Origin: a virus
Virus record (IMG/VR): IMGVR_UViG_3300009432_000038
Coordinates: 1-23,911 of that record
Length of the DNA stretch: 23,911 nt
Strand: one strand, 5' to 3'
Position numbers and translations under genes: made by a program. Positions 1 through 10,700 of this stretch are shown in pieces (position 1 is the stretch's first letter; every line of letters begins with the position of its first letter). The notes below the pieces were generated by a model, which saw only the letters and a list, made by a program, of their open reading frames with translations, made no database searches and was not told where the DNA came from.

Positions 1-868
1 TAATAGCAGTACATATAACCCCACTGACAGGGCCTTTGAGAACAAAGAAATGCATTAATACGGGTTGACTCGAACTCATATGGGCATAATATTGAACCTG
101 ATTCTCATCACCTGTACACACCATAGACTGACAGGCAGCCCAAGTATCGGTTCCTGCTTCCGATTTTCTATGTAGATGATTCGTCCAGTTATTGTCTATC
201 TGAGAACCACCATTTTTAGAAATCCTACGGAATTTTGCAGCTTGATAACTACCACTTGCAACCGTTGGTGCATATAATGTTCCACCACTAGTAGATACCA
301 GCATTACAATTACATCTCCAGCTGCACATACTGTACCTAAATTCATCGTTGTCCATGTATTACTTGTTGTAGCTTTCCAAGTACCTGCAATCTGTGAACC
401 AGTTACATTTTTGAACCTACCACTAGAATTTGTTCTATAGGCACTTCCTGTTCTACCTGAATTAAATATTCTGTTAGTTGGGGTTTGTCCACATGCATCT
501 GTAACAAGAGGGTTACCATTAGACACACCAACAAAATCACCTAACTTAATTTGAGTATTTACTGTTGATGGAATATTGCGAACAATTGATGGGGTTCCAG
601 TTGAACTAGTCCTTAGACGAGATTTTGTATGTTGTGGTAATACGAGTGGAATTCCTGCCGCACTTCCATTAATTGCACCATCGTACTCAGCACCCTCACG
701 AGAACAGTTCGCTTCGGTTATGGACAACCCAGCATTTGCTGGCCGATACAAATTAGCTGCATCTTTATGAAAACTTGTTAATGAGACGTTAGAACGTGCT
801 TGACCGAATTCATCGGCAAGGGCACCCATGTTGAGATAACTCTTTGTACCAATTTCAGGAAGACCCAT
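1..868 (-). CDS. Fibre-like virion protein, N-terminal 289 codons (runs off left edge)
   Basis: An open frame without stops runs from the ATG at 868-866 to the left edge, so the 3' end is missing. The start overlaps the stop of the preceding fibre gene by one base (TAATG). It has a clear Shine-Dalgarno AGGGGA at 881-876, seven bases upstream. The N-terminus reads MGLPEIGTKSYLNMGALADE, followed by EFGQARSNVSLTSFH. The EFG-x-SL spacing resembles the short EFGG...SLSEYY motif common near the N-terminus of marine phage fibre proteins. The rest is rich in Gly, Ser, Thr and Asn. It holds a segment of about 130 residues (from roughly residue 150) with alternating hydrophobic strands, for example GDVIVMLVSTSGGTLYAP, which suggests a beta-sandwich. 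I cannot name the family. Position next to the main fibre suggests a distal tail or receptor-binding role, which is inference. Confidence 0.75.
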   Translation of the reverse strand, partial: MGLPEIGTKSYLNMGALADEFGQARSNVSLTSFHKDAANLYRPANAGLSITEANCSREGAEYDGAINGSAAGIPLVLPQHTKSRLRTSSTGTPSIVRNIPSTVNTQIKLGDFVGVSNGNPLVTDACGQTPTNRIFNSGRTGSAYRTNSSGRFKNVTGSQIAGTWKATTSNTWTTMNLGTVCAAGDVIVMLVSTSGGTLYAPTVASGSYQAAKFRRISKNGGSQIDNNWTNHLHRKSEAGTDTWAACQSMVCTGDENQVQYYAHMSSSQPVLMHFFVLKGPVSGVICTAI

Positions 869-1179
869 TATTTATTCCCCTTTAATTCCTCAATCTCCCC
901 TTTCAACTCTTTAATAGCTTCTATTAATAAGGGAACGAGTTTTTCATATTGAACAGTTTTATAATCTGTTCCATGTTCTTCATTGATAGGTGCAGATTTA
1001 ATAATCTCTGGCATAATTGCTTCTACTTCTTGTGCAGAAACACCAACTTGTCTTTGGTCATTATCGAATCCCAATTCTTTTGCAGTTTCATTTGCAGTAA
1101 AGTAGTAACCATTCAACTGAGATACTTTATCTAATGCATTTGGTATTGTTCCTTCGAAATCTTTTAGTCTTTCATCTGA
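868..1179 (-). other. Self-cleaving chaperone domain of the tail fibre
   Basis: This is the C-terminal 103-residue domain of the fibre, beginning at Ser1110 (codon 1179-1177). It shows the S74/ICA family marks: SDERLKD at its start, a central GVSAQEVE block and a long C-terminal helix. In characterised members the Ser is the nucleophile, helped by a nearby Lys/Asp, and the released domain is absent from the mature virion. The SDERLKD here keeps Ser, Lys and Asp, so it is probably active. Confidence 0.8.
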
Positions 1180-4100
1180 GTAGTATGCAATAACATCACC
1201 ACTTGAATGAAGAGTGGAAGCGGTAAATGTACCACTATATGAACCACTCATTAGGAATTGTGTTCCACTTAGAGACATACCATTACCAGCAGAATATGTT
1301 GTGTTGGTATCTGTATTGACAACTGTATTTCTAAACTGAGTACCAACTAAAGTCAATCCTGTTCCAGCTGTATAAGTTGTGTTAGTGTCTGTATTGACAA
1401 CATTACAGTTGAATGTAGTTCCACTTAAGGACATTCCTGTTCCAGCTGTATAAGTTGTGTTGGTATCAGTATTGGTATCAGTAGAATTGATTGTAATTGT
1501 TCCACCTGATTTTGATATTGATGTTGCACCACTACCATTTATATAAATGTTACCAGTAGATAAACCTGTGTTATTTGCACCAACTGATGTTACTGTATTG
1601 GTATCTGTATTAACAACCGTGTTGGTAATTTTTAATGCATCTTTACCAGTACCACCAAAGTTGGTGACCTCACTAAGAGATATACCAGTTCCAGCTTGAA
1701 CATATAGAGATTTGTTACTTGTCGATGCACCCATCGACATAACAAAACCACTACCAACATTACCATTATATCCATAAATGGCATTGAACCCTAATGTTGC
1801 ATTACTGTCAACACTATCTAGTTTGGTCTTTAGAGTACTTGTAAAGTTCTTTTGAGTTAATCCACCGTCACCAACAGAATATGTAGTGTCTGATGAACTT
1901 GTTCCTGCACCAATTAGTGACCTAACTTCTGCACCAGTAATACCCGATGCAAGAGATGGTGTTGAACCATTACTAGTTATGGCTGCATTTGAACCTGTAC
2001 TGTTGACTGTAAATGCATTTCCTGAGCGGGTAATATTAATATCAGTACCATTTACGAAATTCATCGTTTCACCAGCACTTATATTTGTTGTTGCACCACT
2101 ATTTGCTTGAATGTTGAAATTGGTTGTGTTAGTATCTGTAAACAATGCACTTGCTGGTACTGCTGTTTTAACATTATCAAATGCCCAGTTACTACTGATT
2201 GATGTAGTTGTTGCACCGTCAGCTGGACTATCGTGAATAGGTCTCCAAGTATTGGTATCTGTTCCAGTAAATGTTACAATTCCACTTGACCTTGATACTG
2301 AAACTGAACCTGCACCTCTAAAGTCTACTGCACTACCCGATGTAATTGCATATGCACTTCCACCATCTTCTTTAATAGAAAATGTGTAGTTGTTTGCGTC
2401 TGTAGCACCACCATAACCTAAGTTGGCAAGTGTCAAAGTATGAGAATTTACACCTGTAAGGTGACCCTGACCATCGATTGTCAAGTCTTGTATTACTGTT
2501 GCACCACTATTGTTTACAGTAGCTGCACCAGTTGATGTATGGTCAATTGTTAAAGTATCACCTGATACTGAAGTCTCTAATCCTGTCCCACCTGTAATTG
2601 TAAGTGTGTCACTTGTTGCGTCTGCAACTGCATTTCCACTATCGGAAGCAACGGTTTGGAATATGTTTTCTGCACTTGCAGCTGAAAGTCTAATCTCATT
2701 AGATGCATCTACATATGCAACGGTCACATTGGTGTGGTTACTATGGTTTAATGCAGCTGCAGTTGCATCTTGAGCTCTCTCATCTGTGTACCATAGGTTA
2801 GATGAACCTTCAGATATTGTATCTGTTGTACTAGGTGCAGTGTTGACCCACGCAGAACCATTATATGCTAACAAGTTACCACTTGCAGGGGTTGTTATTG
2901 TGACATTAGAAAGGTCTTGAATATTTGCTTGTCCAATCTGCACATCTGCACGAGCATCAGCTCTTGAATTTGTGAAGTATAAATTGGTAGAACCTTCTGA
3001 TAAACTATCTGTATTATGATTTGATATACTTGATACAGAACCAGTTAATGCACCACTTGAAACATCTAATACTAATGCACTAGAGGCATTTTTAATATCA
3101 CCTGTTACGTTTCCTGTTACGTTTCCTGTTAAATTACCACTAAAACCTGTACTTGCAGTAATTGTTGTACCACCAATTGTTGTACCAAGTATTGTTGAAG
3201 CAACAGCTGCACCGATTGTTGTACCATCAACACTACCACCATTGATATCTGCTGTATTGGCAACAAGTGCATCTGTAGTCACTGTTCCATCAAAGTATGC
3301 ATTATTCCATTCCTTTGAAGATGTACCTAGATTATATGTTCCATCTATGTTTGGGATTAAATGTGAATTAACATCTGCGTTGAAAGCAACACTATCTGTA
3401 TCTGCATCACCGAATGTTAGGTTACCATTAATAGTTGCATTACCAGTAACAGTCAAGTTCCCACTTAGGTCTACATTTGTAAACTTACCAGTTGACCTTG
3501 AGGACTCACCGATTGAAGTTCCATTGATTATTGCACTGTCTATTGTACCACCATTAATGTCTGCAGTATCAGCAACAAGTGCATCTGTAGTTACAGTTCC
3601 ATCAAAGAATGCATTATTCCATTCTTTCGAAGATGTACCTAGATTATATGTTCCATCTGTGACTGGTATTAAATGAGAGCTGACCTGACCTGTTAATGTG
3701 ATTGTATCACTAGAGGCATTACCTAATGTTGTGTTACCATCTACTGTAAGGTTTGAATTTAAGTCTGTAGTACCTGTAACTGTTAAGTTCCCATTAAGGT
3801 CTACATCTGTAAACTTACCAGTTGACCTTGAGGACTCACCAATGGTTGCACCATCAACACTACCACCATTGATATCAGCTGTAGTTGCAACAAGTTCAGG
3901 TGTGGTGATTACTTTACCACTTGCAAGGGTTAGGTCGTCTTCAGCATAAGTCCTACCTGCAAGTTGTATGTTGTATCCACTTTCTAATTCTGTTGTGTAT
4001 GCATCATCTCCCTGAAGGATGATACCACTTTCATTAGTATTGTATATTGTATTTGCAGCTGTTTCAGTGAAGAATGTTGACCCAGCACCTGACCCACCTA

Positions 4101-4506
4101 GAACTCCTAAGTATGAACCAGTGAATGCAAAGAACACTATAGTGTCATTAAGACTTGCACCCGATGTTAATGTTATAGATGTTACGATACCTTGGTCATT
4201 ATCTGAACCAAGAATATAGTTATCACCTTCTTGTAATAATGCACCATTTTTAAATACTTGTAATCTTTCTCTTCGTACTTGAAGGACATTATTACCGTCA
4301 CTTCCAGTAAATACAGTTTGACCTGCAGTCGCAGTGTATGCAAATTCTTGGAAATAGAAAGACCTACTGTCTAGAGTATTAATCGCATCTACAACACTAT
4401 TATCTGCAGTTTGTATTCCCGAAGCATCACCCACATCTGTGGCAAGTTCGTTATACCTTTTTCTAAAGTCTTCTATAGTACTGTGTTGGTCAACTGTCTT
4501 AGCCAT
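868..4506 (-). CDS. Tail fibre with C-terminal intramolecular chaperone (peptidase S74 type)
   Basis: 1212 residues. Residues 1-50 form a helical N-terminus (DFRKRYNELATDVGDASG) typical of marine phage fibres that dock on the baseplate. Residues about 52-130 are a beta module with TATAGQTVFTG and VFKNGALLQEGDNY. The middle is Thr/Asn/Gly-rich repeats, including two units of about 104-110 residues and three exact-length 26-residue units. The last 103 residues are an endosialidase-type chaperone, with YYSDERLKD at residue 1108 onward, QVGVSAQEVE and the final helix YEKLVPLLIEAIKELKGEIE. In this family the chaperone drives trimerisation and then cuts itself off just before the Ser of SDERLK, here Ser1110. 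The start ATG lies inside the preceding small gene (8-base overlap ATGGCTAA) with AGGA at 4517-4514, seven bases upstream. It is very likely a trimeric receptor-binding fibre; the receptor is unknown. Confidence 0.88.
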   Translation of the reverse strand: MAKTVDQHSTIEDFRKRYNELATDVGDASGIQTADNSVVDAINTLDSRSFYFQEFAYTATAGQTVFTGSDGNNVLQVRRERLQVFKNGALLQEGDNYILGSDNDQGIVTSITLTSGASLNDTIVFFAFTGSYLGVLGGSGAGSTFFTETAANTIYNTNESGIILQGDDAYTTELESGYNIQLAGRTYAEDDLTLASGKVITTPELVATTADINGGSVDGATIGESSRSTGKFTDVDLNGNLTVTGTTDLNSNLTVDGNTTLGNASSDTITLTGQVSSHLIPVTDGTYNLGTSSKEWNNAFFDGTVTTDALVADTADINGGTIDSAIINGTSIGESSRSTGKFTNVDLSGNLTVTGNATINGNLTFGDADTDSVAFNADVNSHLIPNIDGTYNLGTSSKEWNNAYFDGTVTTDALVANTADINGGSVDGTTIGAAVASTILGTTIGGTTITASTGFSGNLTGNVTGNVTGDIKNASSALVLDVSSGALTGSVSSISNHNTDSLSEGSTNLYFTNSRADARADVQIGQANIQDLSNVTITTPASGNLLAYNGSAWVNTAPSTTDTISEGSSNLWYTDERAQDATAAALNHSNHTNVTVAYVDASNEIRLSAASAENIFQTVASDSGNAVADATSDTLTITGGTGLETSVSGDTLTIDHTSTGAATVNNSGATVIQDLTIDGQGHLTGVNSHTLTLANLGYGGATDANNYTFSIKEDGGSAYAITSGSAVDFRGAGSVSVSRSSGIVTFTGTDTNTWRPIHDSPADGATTTSISSNWAFDNVKTAVPASALFTDTNTTNFNIQANSGATTNISAGETMNFVNGTDINITRSGNAFTVNSTGSNAAITSNGSTPSLASGITGAEVRSLIGAGTSSSDTTYSVGDGGLTQKNFTSTLKTKLDSVDSNATLGFNAIYGYNGNVGSGFVMSMGASTSNKSLYVQAGTGISLSEVTNFGGTGKDALKITNTVVNTDTNTVTSVGANNTGLSTGNIYINGSGATSISKSGGTITINSTDTNTDTNTTYTAGTGMSLSGTTFNCNVVNTDTNTTYTAGTGLTLVGTQFRNTVVNTDTNTTYSAGNGMSLSGTQFLMSGSYSGTFTASTLHSSGDVIAYYSDERLKDFEGTIPNALDKVSQLNGYYFTANETAKELGFDNDQRQVGVSAQEVEAIMPEIIKSAPINEEHGTDYKTVQYEKLVPLLIEAIKELKGEIEELKGNK
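1240..1473 (-). repeat. Three tandem 78-bp units in the tail fibre gene
   Basis: Three in-frame units of exactly 78 bases start at 1473, 1395 and 1317 on the minus strand. Each encodes 26 residues of the pattern NTDTNTTYxAGxGxxLxGTxF. They sit just before the chaperone domain and would form a repeating beta segment of the trimeric shaft. The constant unit length and close DNA similarity suggest duplication or recombination. Confidence 0.85.
3211..3895 (-). repeat. Two long repeat units (about 104-110 residues) in the tail fibre gene
   Basis: Two successive segments encode the same series of motifs: GESSRSTGKFT, NLTVTG, HLIP, DGTYNLGTSSKEWNNA, FDGTVTTDALVA and TADINGG. The DNA stays close. 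A 33-base stretch is identical at 3478-3510 and 3808-3840, and the block at 3300-3349 recurs at 3612-3661 with about two changes. Period is 312 to 330 bases; the difference is six extra codons in one copy. Such units are common in marine phage fibres. Confidence 0.85.
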
Positions 4507-4711
4507 TTAATTTTCCTAGTATTGTTTGAAGCATAGATTTCATTTCTGATACTTCATTCTTTAATGTATTTATCTCATTTTTTTGGTTTAGAAAATTTTG
4601 CTTTCTATTCTTTGCATACTGAAATGACTTCATATCAGTATTAACAATTGCACCAGTAACTTCATCACGATATATTCCAGTGTGTCCTTCAACTTTTGCA
4701 AGAGTTTCCAT
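4499..4711 (-). CDS. Small conserved-looking coiled-coil protein, 70 residues
   Basis: The ATG at 4711-4709 follows the stop of the 2218-residue gene after one base (TAATATG). I prefer it to an in-frame TTG twelve bases upstream, at 4723, which would overlap that gene. There is no clear Shine-Dalgarno, so translation is probably coupled. The N-terminal half contains GIYRDEVTGAIVNTDMKSF, which resembles a short motif (YRDxxTGAIINxD) that I recall from small proteins in tail regions of marine T4-like phages. The C-terminal half (from about residue 42) is a heptad-like helix, INTLKNEVSEMKSMLQTIL. The end overlaps the fibre start by 8 bases. A role in fibre attachment or assembly is inferred from the position between a baseplate-peripheral gene and a fibre gene. 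No function is proven. Confidence 0.7.
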   Translation of the reverse strand: METLAKVEGHTGIYRDEVTGAIVNTDMKSFQYAKNRKQNFLNQKNEINTLKNEVSEMKSMLQTILGKLNG

Positions 4712-4712
4712 A

Positions 4713-7700
4713 TTATGTTGCAAGTGCTAATGTTCTGAAGTTAGATACCATAGGTATAACTCCTGTATTGTAGGACTGACCTACAATCTTAATTGCAAAA
4801 GAACTAAACTCGGGTAAGTCATTGACTGTAAATTCGTATTCTTTAAAGTTTCTTCCATCAGCTTCTACTGTCTCATCAGGACTTCCATTCGTATTGAAAT
4901 ATGTCCATCCAATATCATCAAAACTGATTGATTCATCATTCTTTAATATTTTGTATAGAACCTTAACTTCTGCACCCGAACCTCTGAACACATCCATGAT
5001 GGTTTTTAGGGAAGTTGCAGGAGACTTGAGATTAATCTTCTTAGTCAAGTATGTGAATACATTGTTATCTCCGTCTGCAGCTGTTGATGGTACAAATGTA
5101 GTACCACTTCCTAAACTTGTGACTGTAGAACTAAGTGATGTACCATTATATTTCTTACCTGTTGCACTATCGATATTATTGATTCTATTAGTAATACCTA
5201 AGAAACCTACCGATGCAGTATCAATAACTGGGGATAGGTTTGTTGAATTTGTCTGTAATTGAACTTGTAATTGGAATGACTTAGTAGAGTTCATATTACC
5301 CGACTCGTTGATACCACTTGCAATAATAGTCGGACTGTCAAAGAAATTGTTATCATTAAGTGTAACAAACTTTGAAGAGGTCTTCTTAACATAAACTGAG
5401 TCAACAGTTTTTCTGAAACCTTCAGGTGTGTTCATACCAGTACCTTTAATGTTTACACTTATTTTTGTATCCTTTACTTGTAAATTTGGTATTAGTGTAT
5501 GACATGCATCAAAGTATAGATTTCTTGTAGATGTTACGTTTGAACTTCCACCGACTGTTCCATTATCTCCAGTAAATCCTGTAATTAAATCCCTCGCACC
5601 AAAAAAGGCAGAAGCAGAAACTTCAGGTATGATAGTGAATGAGTCAATTTCATAACTTGATAAAGCACTATGTGTTCTATTCAACAAACTAATCGGGAAC
5701 CCACCTAATGTATCTTCAATAGTACCTATTGAAATATTAAAACTATTAGTTGCACTACCAAAATCAGTTACAGTTAGAGTATCACTTGCACTATAACCAC
5801 TACCACAGTCTACAACTTTGGCTGCAAATGCAGTTCCACTGGATGAGACTGTTATTGAAACAGTTGCACCAGTACCAGTTCCATTAGTTGTAGTGGTAAG
5901 AGGTGATGATACGGTTCCCCAAGTTTGGTCTGCAGGTGTAGTTCCTGTTTGTTTAGCAGGTGTTCCTACATTTAGAACACCACCTGTCTTGTCTCCAATA
6001 ATCCCTGAAAGAATTACCTGTGATGAGTTATCATACATACCATGGTTGTATGCATATACTTTAACATATCTTTGGTCAACAAATGTCTGAATTGGGTTAC
6101 TTTGTAATTTAATGGTTGGTAACTCAATATTCTCAAAGTTAACTGTTGCAATATTCGCTGAGGCATTCGCTGTGAATTTAGCAACTTTAATATTAAACTT
6201 GAGGTCGTCTGTTTGTTCTGCAGTCCATGTTGATGCATTCTGAGACATGAATAATGACCCTGCATATGGTTGTCCTGCAATTGTTTGTGAAGTGATTAAA
6301 TCCTTTTCACCCATTCTAGAAATGTATGTGTGGTACTTATCTGAGTTAGATAGAACAACAAAACAATATTCTTGTTGTGATTCTAAGAATACTGGTGAAT
6401 CAAATGTGAATGTTGTTAATGCTGAACCATTAGTTGAAGTGTTAATTTCAGCAGGTGTTAGTGTCTTAGTTGAGAAGGGAAGAACATTCTGGCCAGGATA
6501 TCCATTGACCATATTTCTTAATTCAACTGTTACAGGTAGTGAATCATCCTTTGTTTCAAAGTACAAATCTACCCCTGTTACAAACATACCACCACTTTTC
6601 TCTACTATGAATGATTGTGCTAATGGGTCTCTCCAATTAAACTCAACTGGAATAAACCAAAAGTCTTCTACTTCCCATAAGTCGGGAATAAAATCTGCAA
6701 TAACTGGGTCGGGAATTGTTTCTTGTGGAGTTGTATCCACTGGTATCTCAGGTGCAGTTGTATCAGTCGGAGTTGAGTTAAGACTTTCACCTCTTCTTAC
6801 GGTGTCTTTACTCTCTCCTAAACTTTCTCTAATTACTCTACCATTTCTTGTAGATGTAATTTCAGTTTGTGATGCTTGTAGTAGACCTTGAGCTTGATAA
6901 ATCTCGTTTCCACTTGACGCAGGATTTGATAGGTTGTATAAACTCGAAGTAACTCTTAATTGTCTTTGACCTGTAGGGAATCTCATTGAATCCGTTTGAG
7001 GGATTGTAAAGTATGCACGAACCCTACCATTACCATCAGCTTTAATTCCTGATGTTACAGTCACCCCACCATCTTGTGAATAGGATGCACTATGTGGTCT
7101 AACGTGTGCGTTGACATCTTGATTATCAAAGAAAATGAAGTGGTTAGAATTTGGTTTAAGTTCAGTTGCATCAATTTCTATTTCTCTTGAACGAATCCAA
7201 GGGATAATTGTAACACTGACAACTCGGTCATTTCTGTTTTCTACAAAGTCTTCAACTACAGTAGTTTTAATACCCGACCTAGTCTGAGTCTCGGGTGTTT
7301 CTGTAATTTCTCTAGTGACCTGTTCACCAGCAACCCATGTTCCACCTTGAGTAGGGTCACCTTCCCATCTTCCTGCAGTTGTTGATGTAACTTCTTCGGA
7401 TACGACTGTTGGTTCACCGACAAATGTTGTTTGCCATGAGTTCCAAACAGAACCTAATGAGTTTGTATTTTCTGCAAGAACAGCGTCAAAATTACCCTGT
7501 CTATTAACTCTTACATCGGGAAGTCTTTCAGAATCATTCCAAATATCGATTGCTGGAGTTAGTTTAACATTTCCTATAAATGCAAATACATTGTATGGGT
7601 TGACATTAATAGTTCTTGATGCTTTATCTTGAGACACATAGTTATAACTAGTGTATGGTAATGTTATTAAGTCACCTGTCTTTTGATAGTTGGAACTTGT

Positions 7701-10700
7701 GGTTGTGTCAAGTGTTAAATCAATAAAGTTTTGATATGATTGTGGTCTCAGTGTTCCAGTTTTAGCGTCCACTGCACATCTGTAATCAGGATGTCTAACA
7801 TCTCCGATACCATGTCCTTTAAATGAATCAACAACAAACCCCGACTTGAATCTATCAAAACCATCAGAATCTAATATCTGAAGTGACTGTGTGTCTTTTT
7901 CTAATAAAGATAATGTAGTGACTCTTTCTAAGTTTGCAACTCTATTGGCAATTTTACCAATATCTTTCATTGTGTAACTTCTATGGTCTTTAGCTCTTAC
8001 CTTTACAGTTTTTAAATCTTTTGTATATGCAGGAATACTGACTTCAAATAATTCAATTGAATCGTCAATAGCCTTTGGTTTAGTTGGTGTGATTGAAGAT
8101 GTTCCTTCAACAATTTGGAAACTACCTTCTCTATGTAAAAATACTTTGTCAATTCTACCAACATAGAATGAAATATCTCCTACGGAGAATGTACCATTCA
8201 CTGGTGTATCTATTTTACTTGAACCTGTAGAACCAAAATCCCTAACTGTGTATAGGAATGGTGCAGATGATATCTCTGTTGAGATGTTTGTTGGGTCTGC
8301 AACAGTTCTACCATTGTTACTACCAGTATCATTTGAGAAATTGGTGTTAGTCAATAGTTGTCCAACCACTGGTCTGTAGTCGATTGAGTCTGATAACTCA
8401 TATGTTCCATCAGGTTCCAATCCACCAAGGTCTACTTTGTTTGCAGTATAAACTGGGATATCTTTATATGGGATATCATATGAATTAATGTCATAGAAAT
8501 TACCTTCACCAGCTGATGCAAAATAATCAAATACTACGAGAATTGCATTACTTGGTGCAGGTTCCCCCGATTTTCTTGTTAGTCTTGCAATGTCATAGAA
8601 CCCATCTCTCTGACCATCGTCAAAGAAGAATCTATTTGTTATATCTGATGAACCAACTGCAACACTTGTTAGTGTTCCTGTAGCACTTGAAGTTTGTCCA
8701 GTGATAACTTCACCTGCAACAAATCTATTAGTACCAGTGTAGTAGATATATGAAGTTGCATCATCACCACCATATGCAATAATTGTTCCTCTTGCACTTG
8801 ATGTTGTTCCGATGACAATTTCACCACTAGTGAAACTTGTAGAATTTGTCTCATTAATTACGAGTGAAGGTGGTACTGGTGTTGAACCACCAACTCCTTC
8901 ATAGATACCATGTACTTTGTATGCATCTGCAACACCTAGTGTAATATCTTTGTCATCGTAATTTCTACCATAAGGTGTATTAGATGATGATGCAGTAGTT
9001 ACTGTTACAACTCTACCTGATTTAAAATTCTTTGTTTTTCTTGCAGGGTTTGATTGTTTAACAGTATATGAAACTCTTAATATTGCACCTGCATCTTGGG
9101 CATCCCAACTTCCACTTGTGAAAGTATAAGTACCTGTTCCTGAAACAGAAAACTGATTAATGTCTAATGTATCACCATTAACAAGTGTTCTACCTGCATC
9201 AGATGATTGTTGTGCAACGGATACTGTGAAGTTATCGTTATTCACTGCACCGAATGTTTCACCCGAACCGACACTTATTGCAAATCCAGTTGAACCTGCA
9301 CTAACAGTATTCTGTCTTCTAACTGTAAGGTCATCAGGCGTATGGTTTGAAATCCAATCTCTTGGTAGTGCAGAGATACCTACTGTTCTATCTTGTTGAT
9401 ATACTTTAGTTCTTCTTCTTGTTGCATTACCACTATATGTTGGTTCTATACTATTTCCATCTAGAGTTAATGATATTGCACTGGCAATACTAGACACTAC
9501 ATGTTCTGTACCTGCACCATCAACAATGATGTCACCTTCTTTAAGTTCGGTTTTAAAATCGGTTCCGAAACCTGATACGGCTGTTGTTCCATTGAAGTTA
9601 ACTGTTCCAAGTAATATCTTATCTGAATCTGTTACAATGTTTGCAGTAAATGTTTCTCTAGATGCAGTTGATACTTGTGTTACTGACCTTGCACGGTCAA
9701 TGTTATATCCTCTAACACCTGCACCAATTGTGAATGCACCAGTACCTACACCTGAAGTTGTTACAGCTTCACCATCGGCAAATGTTCCTACAACATCGTG
9801 AAGATATAATGCACTATTAGAGACATCATTATGTACTATACCTGTTGCACCTGTTGTCGTACCTGTAACTATATCACCTGCTGTGAATGTTCCAGTTTTT
9901 GAACCATAAGGTAGTTTAGTAAACATCTTAACATCAAACATGTATAAGTTGTGTTGTGCATTACCAGTCTTTGCAAATATTAGTCCAGTTGCACTTGAAG
10001 AGTTATCTACAAAGTCGTAACCTCTAACTCTTGCATAACCGATATGATTACCAGCTGCAGTTGGGTCTCCTGCATCAGCTGATGCAATTACACCATCAAA
10101 TATTTTAACTTCGTTGAATGGGGACTGTGAGTCACCACCTGTTTCGTTACCGAACTCAGGCATACTATGTACATTCTTAAGTTTAATGAAGTTACCAATT
10201 CGGATAGGAGTAGATGCACCCACTAGTGCTTCTGTACTTCTAGCTTTCTTGAATGTTAGTGGAGTAGTTCCAATCTTTTCAATCTCATATCCTTTAACAT
10301 ATGCTTTTCCTGGCGATACCTGCATGATAAACTTGGATTCATTACCACCATATAGTGAAGAATAGTAACCTGCATTGACACCATTGTTTAAATGTTCTTT
10401 TAGATTAGGAACGAATTGTCTTGTTACAAAATCTCCACTAGCATCGAATGTTCTTCGTGCAAGTGTACTATTGAAACCTTGAGTGTATCTTGTCTTGTCT
10501 ATTTTAAGTTCAATGATACCATTGTTGACTCTAACAAGTTCTATAAAATCTGAATCTGTTGTCGAACTAAGTAAAACTTTTGTGAATGTTAACGAAAGTT
10601 TAAGTCTATCTGCACCACCAGCATTCTCATTAGAAGAACCCGCTGCATTATCTAGTAATGATGTGTCATCTGCAGATGAAATTAGATTTTCGGAAATTTG

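Noticed and set aside
1240-3895. CRISPR array or diversity-generating retroelement
   Set aside because: The repeats are in-frame coding repeats of a fibre gene. There are no regular spacers, no reverse transcriptase and no template repeat.
3242-3949. Plus-strand open frames in the fibre gene
   Set aside because: They mirror the fibre repeats, so their own repeats are by-products of the minus-strand coding.
4712-4723. TTG start giving a 74-residue form of the small protein
   Set aside because: An ATG four codons downstream follows the previous stop directly. The TTG would overlap the giant gene and has no ribosome site.
6247-6891. Plus-strand open frame of 214 codons
   Set aside because: It lies wholly inside the giant minus-strand gene, with low-complexity content and no ribosome site or motif that I recognise.
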